Shown here piece by piece: positions 1 through 7,443 of a stretch of 46,092 nucleotides of DNA; within the stretch, counting starts at the first letter, position 1, and every line of letters starts with the position of its first letter. The stretch is from Bacteroidota bacterium (GTDB taxonomy: Bacteria > Bacteroidota > Bacteroidia > Bacteroidales > VadinHA17): positions 1-46,092 of the forward strand of contig DQWH01000050.1 of NCBI GenBank assembly GCA_011042635.1, given 5' to 3'. Below the pieces are notes generated by a model. That model searched no databases and had not been told where the DNA came from. It saw only the letters and a program-made list of their open reading frames with translations. The position numbers were made by a program, and so were the translations under genes.

Positions 1-524
1 AGAAAATATTGCCCCACCACGCATACAACGAACATAAATTCCTCACATCCATCGTGCAACGGCTCCGGGAAGGAAATACCGTAGCCCTGGTCACCGATGC
101 CGGAACCCCCGGAATTTCCGACCCCGGGTACCTTCTGGTAAGGAAATGCCTGGATGAACACATCGAAGTAGAATGTTTGCCGGGCCCCACAGCTTTCGTA
201 CCCGCCCTGGTGCTTTCCGGACTTCCCATCGACCGTTTCTGTTTCGAAGGTTTCCTTCCCGCCCGGAAGGGCAGAAAAAAAACCCTTGAAAAACTGGCTG
301 CCGAAGACCATACCCTGGTTTTCTACGAATCCCCTCATCGTTTGTTGCGTACACTGGACGACCTCAGCACATTTTTCGGAGGTTCCCGCCGGTCCAGTAT
401 CTCCAGGGAACTGACCAAAATTCACGAAGAAACCCTAAGGGGCACCCTGGATGAGTTGCGGGAAATCTTCCGGCAACATCCTCCCCGTGGCGAGTTTGTG
501 ATTGTGGTGGAAGGGAAACGGTAA
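1..524 (+). CDS. rsmI: 16S rRNA (cytidine-1402-2'-O)-methyltransferase RsmI, 3' part
   Basis: RsmI 2'-O-methylates C1402 in the decoding centre of 16S rRNA using S-adenosylmethionine. The gene enters the window already open, so the N-terminus lies outside. The visible part keeps the tetrapyrrole-methylase-like SAM-binding segment VTDAGTPGISDPG, the following LPGPTAFVPALVLSGLP stretch, and the FEGFLPARKGRK and FYESPHR blocks typical of RsmI. The C-terminal end (GEFVIVVEG) is where RsmI usually stops. The TTG at position 9 is an internal leucine (LPHHAYNEH), not a start. I am confident of the family; only the first 60 or so residues are missing. Confidence 0.93.
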   Translation, partial: KILPHHAYNEHKFLTSIVQRLREGNTVALVTDAGTPGISDPGYLLVRKCLDEHIEVECLPGPTAFVPALVLSGLPIDRFCFEGFLPARKGRKKTLEKLAAEDHTLVFYESPHRLLRTLDDLSTFFGGSRRSSISRELTKIHEETLRGTLDELREIFRQHPPRGEFVIVVEGKR

Positions 525-540
525 ATCCTGCCTGCCAGAC

Positions 541-556
541 CGTACGTAAACGTACA
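541..556. repeat. Short perfect inverted repeat downstream of rsmI
   Basis: GTACGT, two A residues, then ACGTAC form a perfect 6+6 palindrome 18 bases after the rsmI stop. There is no T-run, so it is not an intrinsic terminator. It could be an operator or chance. The rest of 525-701 shows no gene. Confidence 0.3.
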
Positions 557-701
557 CCAGGTGTCCTCTTTCGTAGCATTTCCCTGGTCAGAAATAACTA
601 ACAAACCTGCTCTTATTGCCTGATTATATGCGTTATACAACTATTGGCATGCTATATGTGATATAAACTGGCAGAGGATAAAACCTTTAAAAAACAAAAC
701 C

Positions 702-884
702 ATGAAAAGGCTGATAACAGAAAAGAACGGTTTTCCCAAACCTCTGGGAATGTTGATCATCATGGTAATCATTATGGTCACTTCATTTGTGAACCTGGCA
801 TTTTCCGGCGATGGGCCTTCCAAAGGATTTCAGGAAGTTCACCAGGTCAATGAAGTAATCTCCACACCGGCTCCCAGGGTGTAG
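702..884 (+). CDS. Small predicted membrane or exported peptide (60 aa)
   Basis: An ATG preceded by an A-rich leader opens a 60-codon frame. Residues about 15-35 (LGMLIIMVIIMVTSFVNLAF) are a hydrophobic segment flanked by lysines on the N-terminal side, consistent with a single membrane span or an uncleaved signal; the tail is short and polar. I recognise no family. The best support that this is an expressed gene is a strong intrinsic terminator starting 82 bases after its stop, with no other plus-strand gene that would use it. It remains possible that the transcript is a non-coding RNA and the frame is chance. Confidence 0.4.
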   Translation: MKRLITEKNGFPKPLGMLIIMVIIMVTSFVNLAFSGDGPSKGFQEVHQVNEVISTPAPRV

Positions 885-965
885 CCACCGTACCATATCC
901 CGGCATGATCCCTGCCCTGTGGCTGTACCAGATCTGCCGGAAACCATGAAATATCCGTATTAAAC

Positions 966-989
966 GCAACCTCACAGGTTGCATTTTTT
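966..989 (+). terminator. Intrinsic terminator after the small ORF
   Basis: GCAACCT, loop CAC, AGGTTGC form a perfect 7-bp stem followed after one base by six T residues on the plus strand. It closes the transcript carrying the 60-aa frame and separates it from the next gene at 1148. Confidence 0.85.
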
Positions 990-1147
990 ATATGTACACT
1001 ACCGTACGAACCTGTCTTGATTTCATGCATTTTTAACAATCATTCAGATAGGAACAAAATCGTATTATTCTGATTATTTGACAGTTGTTTATTGTGGCAT
1101 GCCATATGAACCGGATTAAACGATCATCAAAAGCTGGAGGAATCACC

Positions 1148-1513
1148 ATGAAAATAACGATGCATTTCAAATGTCCGGGAATCATCCTGTTTTTATGGTT
1201 CCTGATGTGCAACGGTTGCCATGCCCAGCAAACCCCTGTTTTTACAAGCCATCATCACGGGGCGGATCATTGTCTGGTCTCCTGGATCAAGCACAGAGAA
1301 ATGGCCGGACTGGCCAGGGAATCGGATCAGTATATGACTGCCATCCGCTTGAATGATACCACCGAGCTGGAGCCCTGGATGCTGGATCCGGCAACCTGGG
1401 GAAATGATTCCATGAGCCGGATGCTGCGATTATGGTTTTCGGGGCATACAACCCAGACACGCCTGGAAAAATGGATGCTGGAACCATCTGAACCCGATGA
1501 AACAGGAGAATGA
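1148..1513 (+). CDS. Small exported protein with two EPWML-type motifs (121 aa)
   Basis: The start at 1148 is chosen because GGAGG lies eight bases upstream and the protein then opens with a clean signal peptide: charged MKITMHFK, a hydrophobic core GIILFLWFLM, then CNGCHAQ. The last Cys before HAQ could act as a weak lipobox, or signal peptidase I could cut after HAQ. The mature part has a His-rich SHHHGADHC patch and two related motifs, ELEPWMLDP (73-81) and RLEKWMLEP (105-113), 32 residues apart. I recall similar LEPWM motifs in short exported Bacteroidales proteins of unknown function, but cannot check. It converges on the helicase gene with only five bases between the stops. Confidence 0.65.
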   Translation: MKITMHFKCPGIILFLWFLMCNGCHAQQTPVFTSHHHGADHCLVSWIKHREMAGLARESDQYMTAIRLNDTTELEPWMLDPATWGNDSMSRMLRLWFSGHTTQTRLEKWMLEPSEPDETGE

Positions 1514-1518
1514 CGGGT

Positions 1519-2646
1519 TCACAGGTCCCGGGGAACGGGGATTTTATAAATATCTTTCTCCAGAAAATGTTCGATGCGGGTGAAATATCTCTTTTCTTCC
1601 GGTTCCACCAGGGTAATGGCTACACCACTGGCTTTGGCCCGGGCCGTGCGTCCAACCCGGTGAATATAATCTTCGGGATCACGGGGAACATTGAAATTCA
1701 CCACCAGGTCAATGCCCACTATATCGATACCCCTTGAAAGCAGATCGGTGGCCACCAGCAACTGGATGTTCCGGTTGCGGAACTGTCTCATCACTTCATC
1801 CCGCTGAGGCTGGGTCAGGTCGGAATGAATGGCCTTTGCGGAAAATCCGATGGATTTCAGTTCATTTTCCAGCTGAGAGGCTATTCGTTTGGTGGAGGTA
1901 AACATCAGCACGGTTTGGAGTTCTTTCCCCTGCAGCAGTTGCCTGATAAGAGGGATCTTTTTCTGAGGGGGAATAAAATAAGCCGCTTCCAGAACTCCTT
2001 CGGCCGGTTTCGAAGGGGCAACATTTACCTCCACGGGACGGTGAAGGATCTTTTTGGCCAGTTTGCGGATATCCGATGGCATGGTAGCCGAAAAAAGGAG
2101 ATTTTGCCTTACCCGTGGAAGAAAAGCCAGAATTTGAAGGAGGTCATCGTAAAAACCCATATCCAGCATCCTGTCGGCTTCATCCAGTATCAGGTGTTTC
2201 AGGTTGTTCAGTTTTAGGATGCCCAGGTTCAGATACGAGAGGAGTTTGCCCGGGGTGGCCACCACAATATCGGTCTGCATTTCCAGCGCCCGTTTTTCTT
2301 TTTCCCAGGCCACCGCATCGCCCCCGCCGTATACCGCTATGGAACTTACCGGAGTGAAATAGGCCAGCCCTTGCAGATGCATATCGATTTGCTGGGCCAG
2401 CTCACGCGTTGGGGCAATGATCAGGGTGTCGACTCCTTCTCTTTTTCCGTCTTCCAGAATATGATGCAATACGGGCAGCAGATAGGCGGCGGTTTTACCG
2501 GTTCCCGTCTGTGCACAACCGATCAGGTCCCGTTTTTCCAGAATGGCAGGAATGGTCTGTTCCTGTATGGGAGTGGGCTCGGTATACCCCATAGCTTCCA
2601 GGCCTTCCATAATCTCTTTTCTCAGTTTAAAATCTTCAAATTTCAA
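1519..2646 (-). CDS. rhlE: DEAD-box ATP-dependent RNA helicase, RhlE-like
   Basis: Unwinds structured RNA with ATP, typically in ribosome assembly or RNA turnover, and is often induced by cold. All core motifs are present: Q-motif PTPIQ (25-29), motif I AQTGTGKT (45-52), DEAD (155-158), SAT (186-188) and HRVGRTAR (329-336). At 375 residues it is the bare two-lobe helicase, without the long basic C-terminal tail found in many RhlE/DeaD proteins. The start is a TTG at 2646: it gives the usual MKFEDFKL opening, and an in-frame stop lies four codons upstream, so no longer protein is possible. The 146 bases upstream are extremely AT-rich. The rhlE symbol is by similarity only. Confidence 0.93.
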   Translation of the reverse strand: MKFEDFKLRKEIMEGLEAMGYTEPTPIQEQTIPAILEKRDLIGCAQTGTGKTAAYLLPVLHHILEDGKREGVDTLIIAPTRELAQQIDMHLQGLAYFTPVSSIAVYGGGDAVAWEKEKRALEMQTDIVVATPGKLLSYLNLGILKLNNLKHLILDEADRMLDMGFYDDLLQILAFLPRVRQNLLFSATMPSDIRKLAKKILHRPVEVNVAPSKPAEGVLEAAYFIPPQKKIPLIRQLLQGKELQTVLMFTSTKRIASQLENELKSIGFSAKAIHSDLTQPQRDEVMRQFRNRNIQLLVATDLLSRGIDIVGIDLVVNFNVPRDPEDYIHRVGRTARAKASGVAITLVEPEEKRYFTRIEHFLEKDIYKIPVPRDL

Positions 2647-2775
2647 GGGATTCTTTTATTTTATGTTATTATTATTAAATTAATATTTAATTTTATTAAT
2701 TTGTTATTTAACTATATTAATATGCATTTTAATTATATCTTTATTGTATTAAATTAAATATCTTTTTCACTTTTT
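2647..2775 (-). promoter_or_regulatory. AT-rich leader/promoter region of the helicase gene
   Basis: This stretch between the helicase and bioY is nearly all A and T (runs of TTTAAT, TATTAATA and ATTAAATTAA), in sharp contrast to both flanks. It contains no TAnnTTTG box on the minus strand and no open frame of note. Because cold-shock helicases commonly have long regulated leaders, this is a plausible site for control of the helicase, but that is inference. Confidence 0.35.
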
Positions 2776-2792
2776 TCGGGATATCAGGCAGG

Positions 2793-3350
2793 CTACCGGA
2801 AAAGCAAATCATGGATTTTCATGATCACGGGTACTGCTATCCCTCCTGCGGCGATCTTGATGATATAGCCCGGCAACTCGGGCATCAGTCCGTTCCGCAG
2901 GGCAGGAACAAATCCCTGACTGAATGAAAGATGAACCGTACCGAAAAAAAGGATCACCAGTGTCCCAAAGCTCAGGCTAATGAGGCTGAAGGGAATATTC
3001 CTGTTCCATTCCAGTTCGCCGTGCCGCCCCACATACCAGGCGGCCAGGGGATAACTGTATATGAATCCGCCATGGGAACCGGTCAGTACCGATAATCCAT
3101 ATTCCTCCCCGGCAAAAACGGGAACTCCGGCCACACCCACAACCAGATACAGCAGGGAAGCCCACACACCGATCCATCTGCCCAGAAGAAGCGCCATACA
3201 TAACACGGCAAAACTCTGTCCGGTCACCAGTATCAGGGAATCATTCCATGGCATGTAAAAATGGATCTGGGCAAAGAAAGCCATGATCAATGCACCGGCG
3301 GGTATCCACACCAGATAATTAAAAATCTTTCGGTGTTTCTTCAGATCCAT
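2793..3350 (-). CDS. bioY: Biotin transporter BioY (ECF S-component)
   Basis: Membrane substrate-binding subunit for biotin uptake. The protein (185 aa) is almost wholly hydrophobic with about six membrane segments and carries the BioY signatures GVAGVPVFAG and LTGSHGGFIYSYPLAAW, the latter corresponding to the conserved LxGPTGGYL region. The end, LMPELPGYIIKIAAGG, matches the BioY C-terminal block. I prefer the ATG at 3350; a TTG two codons earlier is an alternative. No EcfA/EcfT genes are in the window, so it either acts alone or uses a shared energising module. Biotin supply fits the biotin-carrier operon 4 kb away. Confidence 0.88.
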   Translation of the reverse strand: MDLKKHRKIFNYLVWIPAGALIMAFFAQIHFYMPWNDSLILVTGQSFAVLCMALLLGRWIGVWASLLYLVVGVAGVPVFAGEEYGLSVLTGSHGGFIYSYPLAAWYVGRHGELEWNRNIPFSLISLSFGTLVILFFGTVHLSFSQGFVPALRNGLMPELPGYIIKIAAGGIAVPVIMKIHDLLFR

Positions 3351-3366
3351 GGACAACTCATTGAGG

Positions 3367-3374
3367 CAAAAGTA
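3367..3374 (-). promoter_or_regulatory. -7 promoter box of bioY
   Basis: On the minus strand this reads TACTTTTG, a full match to the Bacteroidota -7 consensus TAnnTTTG, 16 bases before the bioY ATG. It implies a very short leader and separates bioY from the upstream gene. Confidence 0.5.
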
Positions 3375-3411
3375 GTAAAAATATCCGGCATGCCTGAATC
3401 AAAGGCAGGGG

Positions 3412-4047
3412 TTACTGAATTCCGAGCCGGATCATCCACCCGGGTTGCCGGCCCCTTACCGAGGATATCTTTCCCGACCTTACATCATTGGGAATTTCGA
3501 TAAAGAAATGGAAACGCACCTCCCCCACCCTCAGGATTTTTCCGTCCAGGTTCCCTCCGTAATAATAGTCGATTGGGGTTCCCCCAACCGAAGAAAGACG
3601 GCCTTTTTTCACCTCCCCGTCCATTTCCAGAAAATAATCCAGCTCCACATTGCCTGCTCTTTTCAGTTTCCCGGCCCGTGCATCGCCCAGGTAAGGATCA
3701 AAGTATTCCAGTTTCACTCCCCCGATTGCCGACAGCTTCCCGGCCCGCCGGGCATCATGGAAATAAACAATATCCACCTCATTCATCGATATGATCTTCC
3801 CGTATTCGGGTCCGATCAAGGTGGAATAGGCAAATTCTCCTTCCCCGGTGGCCTTTAATACCGGATTCCCCCTGTCATCTACAGACAGGATTACCTGGCC
3901 GTTGTTTCCCACCCTTATCAGGTCAATGAGAAAATTTTCTCCGCCGGGAGCCACATGCATTACCAGCGGCCCGGGCATCTGTGCGTTCACGGGCCGGTTC
4001 AGGAAAAGCCCCACGCCCAGCAGGATTATGCATAGGAGGTGTTTCAT
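3412..4047 (-). CDS. Exported protein built of 20-23-residue GK..G...YF repeats
   Basis: Residues 1-22 (MKHLLCIILLGVGLFLNRPVNA, cut after NAQ or NA) form a Sec signal peptide. Residues 83-199 consist of five full and one partial tandem units of 20-23 residues starting at 83, 103, 126, 149, 169 and 192. Each unit begins G-K/R-I/L, then has a small-residue Gly about six positions on, alternating hydrophobics, an aromatic pair (YF, YY or FF) and an Asp-rich turn. Such alternation suggests stacked beta-hairpins. I do not recognise a named domain. The gene is transcribed away from the nucleotidase gene. Confidence 0.75.
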   Translation of the reverse strand: MKHLLCIILLGVGLFLNRPVNAQMPGPLVMHVAPGGENFLIDLIRVGNNGQVILSVDDRGNPVLKATGEGEFAYSTLIGPEYGKIISMNEVDIVYFHDARRAGKLSAIGGVKLEYFDPYLGDARAGKLKRAGNVELDYFLEMDGEVKKGRLSSVGGTPIDYYYGGNLDGKILRVGEVRFHFFIEIPNDVRSGKISSVRGRQPGWMIRLGIQ

Positions 4048-4063
4048 GGTAACAGATTTCGGT

Positions 4064-4071
4064 TAAAAGTA
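4064..4071 (-). promoter_or_regulatory. Probable -7 box of the exported repeat protein
   Basis: Minus strand TACTTTTA, one mismatch from TAnnTTTG, 17 bases before the ATG at 4047. It sits back to back with the plus-strand box at 4095-4102. Confidence 0.35.
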
Positions 4072-4094
4072 ATGATTTTCCTGCGTGTGTTTTT

Positions 4095-4102
4095 TATATT
4101 TG
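4095..4102 (+). promoter_or_regulatory. -7 promoter box of the YjjG-like gene
   Basis: TATATTTG matches TAnnTTTG exactly and ends 15 bases before the ATG at 4118, which supports that start over the in-frame ATG at 4085, which lies upstream of the box. Confidence 0.5.
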
Positions 4103-4117
4103 TTGTTTTTTCAGACC

Positions 4118-4813
4118 ATGGCTCTGTACACCCATCTTTTCTTCGACCTGGACGGAACTCTCTGGGACATTGAACGCAACACCCGAATTACCCTGGAGCA
4201 GATCGTACACCATGTGAACCATGAACCGCTGACGTCCCGTTGTGACCGGTTTATCGAACGGTATCATGTGAACAATGACCGTTTATGGGAACTATACAGG
4301 AACCAGGGGATTGAAAAGGATAAGCTCAGATGGCACCGGTTTTATCTGACCCTGAAAGACCTGGGTATCGACAGCATGGCTATGGCCCGTGAACTGGACC
4401 GTGCCTACATTGAAAAATCTCCCCGGCAAACCAACCTGATTGCACACAGCCGGGAAATTCTGAAATACCTTACCGGGAAGTACTATCACATGTACATTGT
4501 CACCAACGGTTTTAACGAGGTACAGTTCAGAAAAATCAGGGAAAGTGGTCTGGAGAAATTTTTCCGTGGAATGATCACCTCGGAAATGGCCGGGGTCCTG
4601 AAACCCCACCCCCGGTTCTTCGAATACACTCTTTCCCAGACAGGTGCCTGCAGGGAAAGGAGCCTGGTTATTGGCGACAGTCTGGAAGCGGACATTCAGG
4701 GGGCACTGGATGCCGGTCTGCACGCCGTATATTTCGACAGAAGCCAACACGGGGAGGTCCCCGAAGGGATTCGGGTTATTCACACACTGACCGAATTGAA
4801 GGAATTTCTCTGA
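4118..4813 (+). CDS. yjjG: HAD-family 5'-nucleotidase, YjjG/YfnB type
   Basis: Haloacid-dehalogenase-fold phosphatase (231 aa) that in characterised relatives dephosphorylates nucleoside monophosphates, including non-canonical pyrimidines. Motif I is FFDLDGTLWD with nucleophile Asp10 and acid Asp12; motif II is VTNG; motif III is the lysine in GVLKPHPRFFEY; motif IV is IGDSLEADIQGA. The long alpha-helical cap between motifs I and II and the YTHLFFDLDGTLWD opening are typical of YjjG. I start it at 4118 because of the promoter box. Its stop codon directly abuts that of dnaB, the two together forming the palindrome TGATCA. Confidence 0.88.
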   Translation: MALYTHLFFDLDGTLWDIERNTRITLEQIVHHVNHEPLTSRCDRFIERYHVNNDRLWELYRNQGIEKDKLRWHRFYLTLKDLGIDSMAMARELDRAYIEKSPRQTNLIAHSREILKYLTGKYYHMYIVTNGFNEVQFRKIRESGLEKFFRGMITSEMAGVLKPHPRFFEYTLSQTGACRERSLVIGDSLEADIQGALDAGLHAVYFDRSQHGEVPEGIRVIHTLTELKEFL

Positions 4814-6337
4814 TCAGAAGGGAACATCCGTATCATTCTCATTCGGACTCATCCTGCCCCGCGAAATGTCGGGCTCGCCCTCCTCATTCATTTTCGAAGT
4901 ACGGGTCAGCACAGCAGGCATGTCATCCAGGATCGGGCTGATCATTTCTTCATCCATTTCCACGAATTTGGCCATGCTGTCCTTGAACCGGAGCCTGATA
5001 TCGCCTATCTGGCCGTTCCTGTGCTTAGCCACAATGATCTCGGCCACTCCTACCAGGGAGTTTCCCTCCTCATCGGTAGTCAGTCCGTACCGTTCGGGGC
5101 GGTGAATAAATATCACCAGGTCGGCATCCTGTTCAATGGCTCCCGATTCACGCAGGTCGGACAATTGCGGACGTTTGTCGCCTGATCGGAGTTCCACCGA
5201 GCGGTTAAGCTGCGAGAGGGCAATGATGGGAATATCCAGTTCCTTGGCAATGGCTTTGAGTGAGCGGGAAATATTGCTTACCTCCTGCTCCCGGCTGCCG
5301 CGGCCGTCGCCCGTGCCGGTGATAAGCTGCAGGTAGTCGACGAACACGGCCTGAATCTGGTGCTGGATTTTCAGCCGGCGGCACTTGGCCCGCAGTTCGA
5401 AAAGCGAAATAGCCGGTGTATCGTCAATAAAGATGGGGGCGTCCACCAGCTTTTTGATCTTGATATCCAGTTGCTGCCATTCGTACTCGTGCAGCCTTCC
5501 GTTCCTGATCTTGTCGGCAGGCAGTTCCGTTTCGCTGACTATCAGGCGGTTGACCAGCTGAATCGACGACATTTCCAGGGAAAAGATGGCGATGGGCCGC
5601 TTGTGTTCCACGGCAATATTGCGGGCCATACTCAGGGCAAAAGCGGTTTTTCCCATGGAAGGGCGGGCGGCAACGATGATCAGGTCAGACTTCTGCCAAC
5701 CCGAAGTAATGCGGTCAAGACGGGTAAATCCCGAAGGCACCCCGCTCAGGCTGTCTTCCCTTTTTCCTGCTTCCTGTATCTGATCTATGGCTTCGTTGAT
5801 CAGCACATCGAGGGAAGAGATCTCCTTCTTGATGTTCCCCTCGGCAATCTCAAACAGCTCCTGTTCGGAAAAATCCAGCAGATCGTCCACATCAATGCTT
5901 TCATCATAGGCGCGGGTCTGTATTTCCGAGGCCACCCGGATTAGCTCACGCTGAATGTATTTCTGGGCAATGATGCGGGCATGGTATTCCACATGGGCTG
6001 CCGAGGCCACCCGGCTGGTGAGCTGGGTAAGATAATGCGGACCACCCACTTCATCGAGCTGGTTCTTTGTCCTCAGGTCCTCGGTTACCGTCAGCAGGTC
6101 GATGGCCATCTCACGGGAAGAAAGGCTGACAATCGACCGATATATTTTCTGGTGCGCTTCCTTATAAAAACTTTCCGGCTTCAGAATATCCACTATGGAT
6201 ATAACGGCATCCTTCTCCAGCATGATGGCCCCCAGCACGGCTTCTTCCAGGTCAACCGCCTGAGGGGGAATTCTTCCAATATCCACGCTGACCGGGTCAA
6301 TGCGGTGGTTTTTCTGGTTTTCTCTTTTCTGGGCCAT
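4814..6337 (-). CDS. dnaB: Replicative DNA helicase DnaB
   Basis: Hexameric helicase that unwinds DNA at the replication fork (507 aa from the ATG at 6337, normal family length). N-terminal domain about 20-170 begins with PPQAVDLEEAVLGA; the RecA-like domain has Walker A ARPSMGKT (224-231), the IFSLEMS block (251-257), Walker B VFVDYLQL (331-338) and the arginine-finger region LSDLRESGAIEQDADLV. An upstream extension to 6436 is open, but the ATG at 6337 gives the conserved N-terminus and follows a good promoter. The C-terminus is a short acidic tail ending DTDVPF, which resembles the tip of single-strand binding protein. Confidence 0.96.
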   Translation of the reverse strand: MAQKRENQKNHRIDPVSVDIGRIPPQAVDLEEAVLGAIMLEKDAVISIVDILKPESFYKEAHQKIYRSIVSLSSREMAIDLLTVTEDLRTKNQLDEVGGPHYLTQLTSRVASAAHVEYHARIIAQKYIQRELIRVASEIQTRAYDESIDVDDLLDFSEQELFEIAEGNIKKEISSLDVLINEAIDQIQEAGKREDSLSGVPSGFTRLDRITSGWQKSDLIIVAARPSMGKTAFALSMARNIAVEHKRPIAIFSLEMSSIQLVNRLIVSETELPADKIRNGRLHEYEWQQLDIKIKKLVDAPIFIDDTPAISLFELRAKCRRLKIQHQIQAVFVDYLQLITGTGDGRGSREQEVSNISRSLKAIAKELDIPIIALSQLNRSVELRSGDKRPQLSDLRESGAIEQDADLVIFIHRPERYGLTTDEEGNSLVGVAEIIVAKHRNGQIGDIRLRFKDSMAKFVEMDEEMISPILDDMPAVLTRTSKMNEEGEPDISRGRMSPNENDTDVPF

Positions 6338-6357
6338 TCCGGGTAATTTTTCAGGTT

Positions 6358-6389
6358 CAAAGGTACGGAATTGAAACCGGCCCCGGCAA
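6358..6389 (-). promoter_or_regulatory. dnaB promoter (-33 and -7 boxes)
   Basis: On the minus strand TTG (6387-6389) is followed after 21 bases by TACCTTTG (6358-6365), a full TAnnTTTG match, 20 bases before the dnaB ATG. It is one of two places in the window where both Bacteroidota promoter elements are visible at near-canonical spacing. Confidence 0.6.
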
Positions 6390-6593
6390 CCCCAATATGG
6401 CAATATTATGAACAGAATGTCAAATCCGGCCGTCAACGATTGTTGAAAACTCCGAAAATATCATCAGGAGCGGCTGGTTCATTGACCGGATATGCCTGAT
6501 GCCCGGGGACGAATGCAAATTTTCCGCCGGGAAATATGAAAAGCCATGGAATTATCTGTTATTTTTACGCATTTGAAAAACCCGGCTGCTTTC

Positions 6594-7439
6594 ATGATTG
6601 TATTTCCCCATGCCAAAATCAACCTGGGTTTGCGGGTCACCGCCAAACGAACCGACGGATACCACTCCATCGAAACGGTGATGGTCCCTCTGGCATGGTT
6701 TGACATGCTGGAATTTGTTCCCGCACCGGAAGGGGAAGAAACAACCCTGTCGGTCAGCGGGCTGGAAACCGGCATCCCGCCTCAGGAAAACCTGGTATTC
6801 AGAGCCTGGCAGGTTCTGTCGGAAAAACACTCCCTTCCTCCCCTGCGCATCCACCTGCACAAAACCATTCCGGCCGGAAGCGGGCTGGGAGGGGGATCTG
6901 CCAATGCCGCTTTTCTGCTGAGGGGACTGCGTCATTATTTCAACATTTCCCTGCCGGAAGAGGACTGGCTGGAACTGGCTCTATCCCTGGGAAGTGACTG
7001 TCCGTTTTTCATGCACAACACTCCCTGCCTGGCCCGGGGGCGGGGAGAGATCCTGGAATCCGTAAATCCCGGTCTGGACCCTTACGAACTGATAGTGGTG
7101 GTCCCTCCCGTCCAACTATCCACTGCCCGGGCATACGAACTGATCACACCGGCCCCTGCAGAAACCTCCCTGGCTGAACGGATAAGGGAACCGGTTGCCG
7201 TATGGAAAAACCATATAGTGAACGATTTCGAACCCGTTATTTTCCGGGAGTATCCGGTAGTGAGGAATATCCGCGACCGATTGTACGAACGGGGGGCCCT
7301 GTACGCTTCCCTGAGCGGCAGTGGTTCGTCGGTTTTCGGCATTTTCCGGAAAGGAGAAGCCCCGGACCGGGCGGATTTTGCAGAAATGACTTACTGGAAA
7401 GGGGAAATAAAAAAACCGGGCAAACACCCGGTTTCATGA
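6594..7439 (+). CDS. ispE: 4-diphosphocytidyl-2-C-methyl-D-erythritol kinase
   Basis: GHMP kinase of the non-mevalonate isoprenoid pathway; phosphorylates CDP-methylerythritol at the 2-OH. Seen: the N-terminal block FPHAKINLGLRV with Lys8, ATP-binding glycine loop PAGSGLGGGSANAAF (93-107), the LGSDCPFF segment with the catalytic Asp, and the C-terminal GSGSSVFGIF. Length 281 aa is normal. Another in-frame ATG at 6546 would add 16 residues not typical of the family. The last codons (KKPGKHPVS) coincide with a stem-loop that acts as terminator for the opposite strand. Confidence 0.94.
   Translation: MIVFPHAKINLGLRVTAKRTDGYHSIETVMVPLAWFDMLEFVPAPEGEETTLSVSGLETGIPPQENLVFRAWQVLSEKHSLPPLRIHLHKTIPAGSGLGGGSANAAFLLRGLRHYFNISLPEEDWLELALSLGSDCPFFMHNTPCLARGRGEILESVNPGLDPYELIVVVPPVQLSTARAYELITPAPAETSLAERIREPVAVWKNHIVNDFEPVIFREYPVVRNIRDRLYERGALYASLSGSGSSVFGIFRKGEAPDRADFAEMTYWKGEIKKPGKHPVS
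7409..7434 (-). terminator. Terminator of the carboxyltransferase operon, inside the end of ispE
   Basis: AAACCGGG (7413-7420), loop CAAACA, CCCGGTTT (7427-7434) is a perfect 8-bp stem. The seven A residues at 7409-7415 become a T-run on the minus strand, so it terminates transcripts coming from the biotin-carrier gene whose stop is at 7444. The same bases encode the last residues of IspE. Confidence 0.85.
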
Positions 7440-7443
7440 GTCC

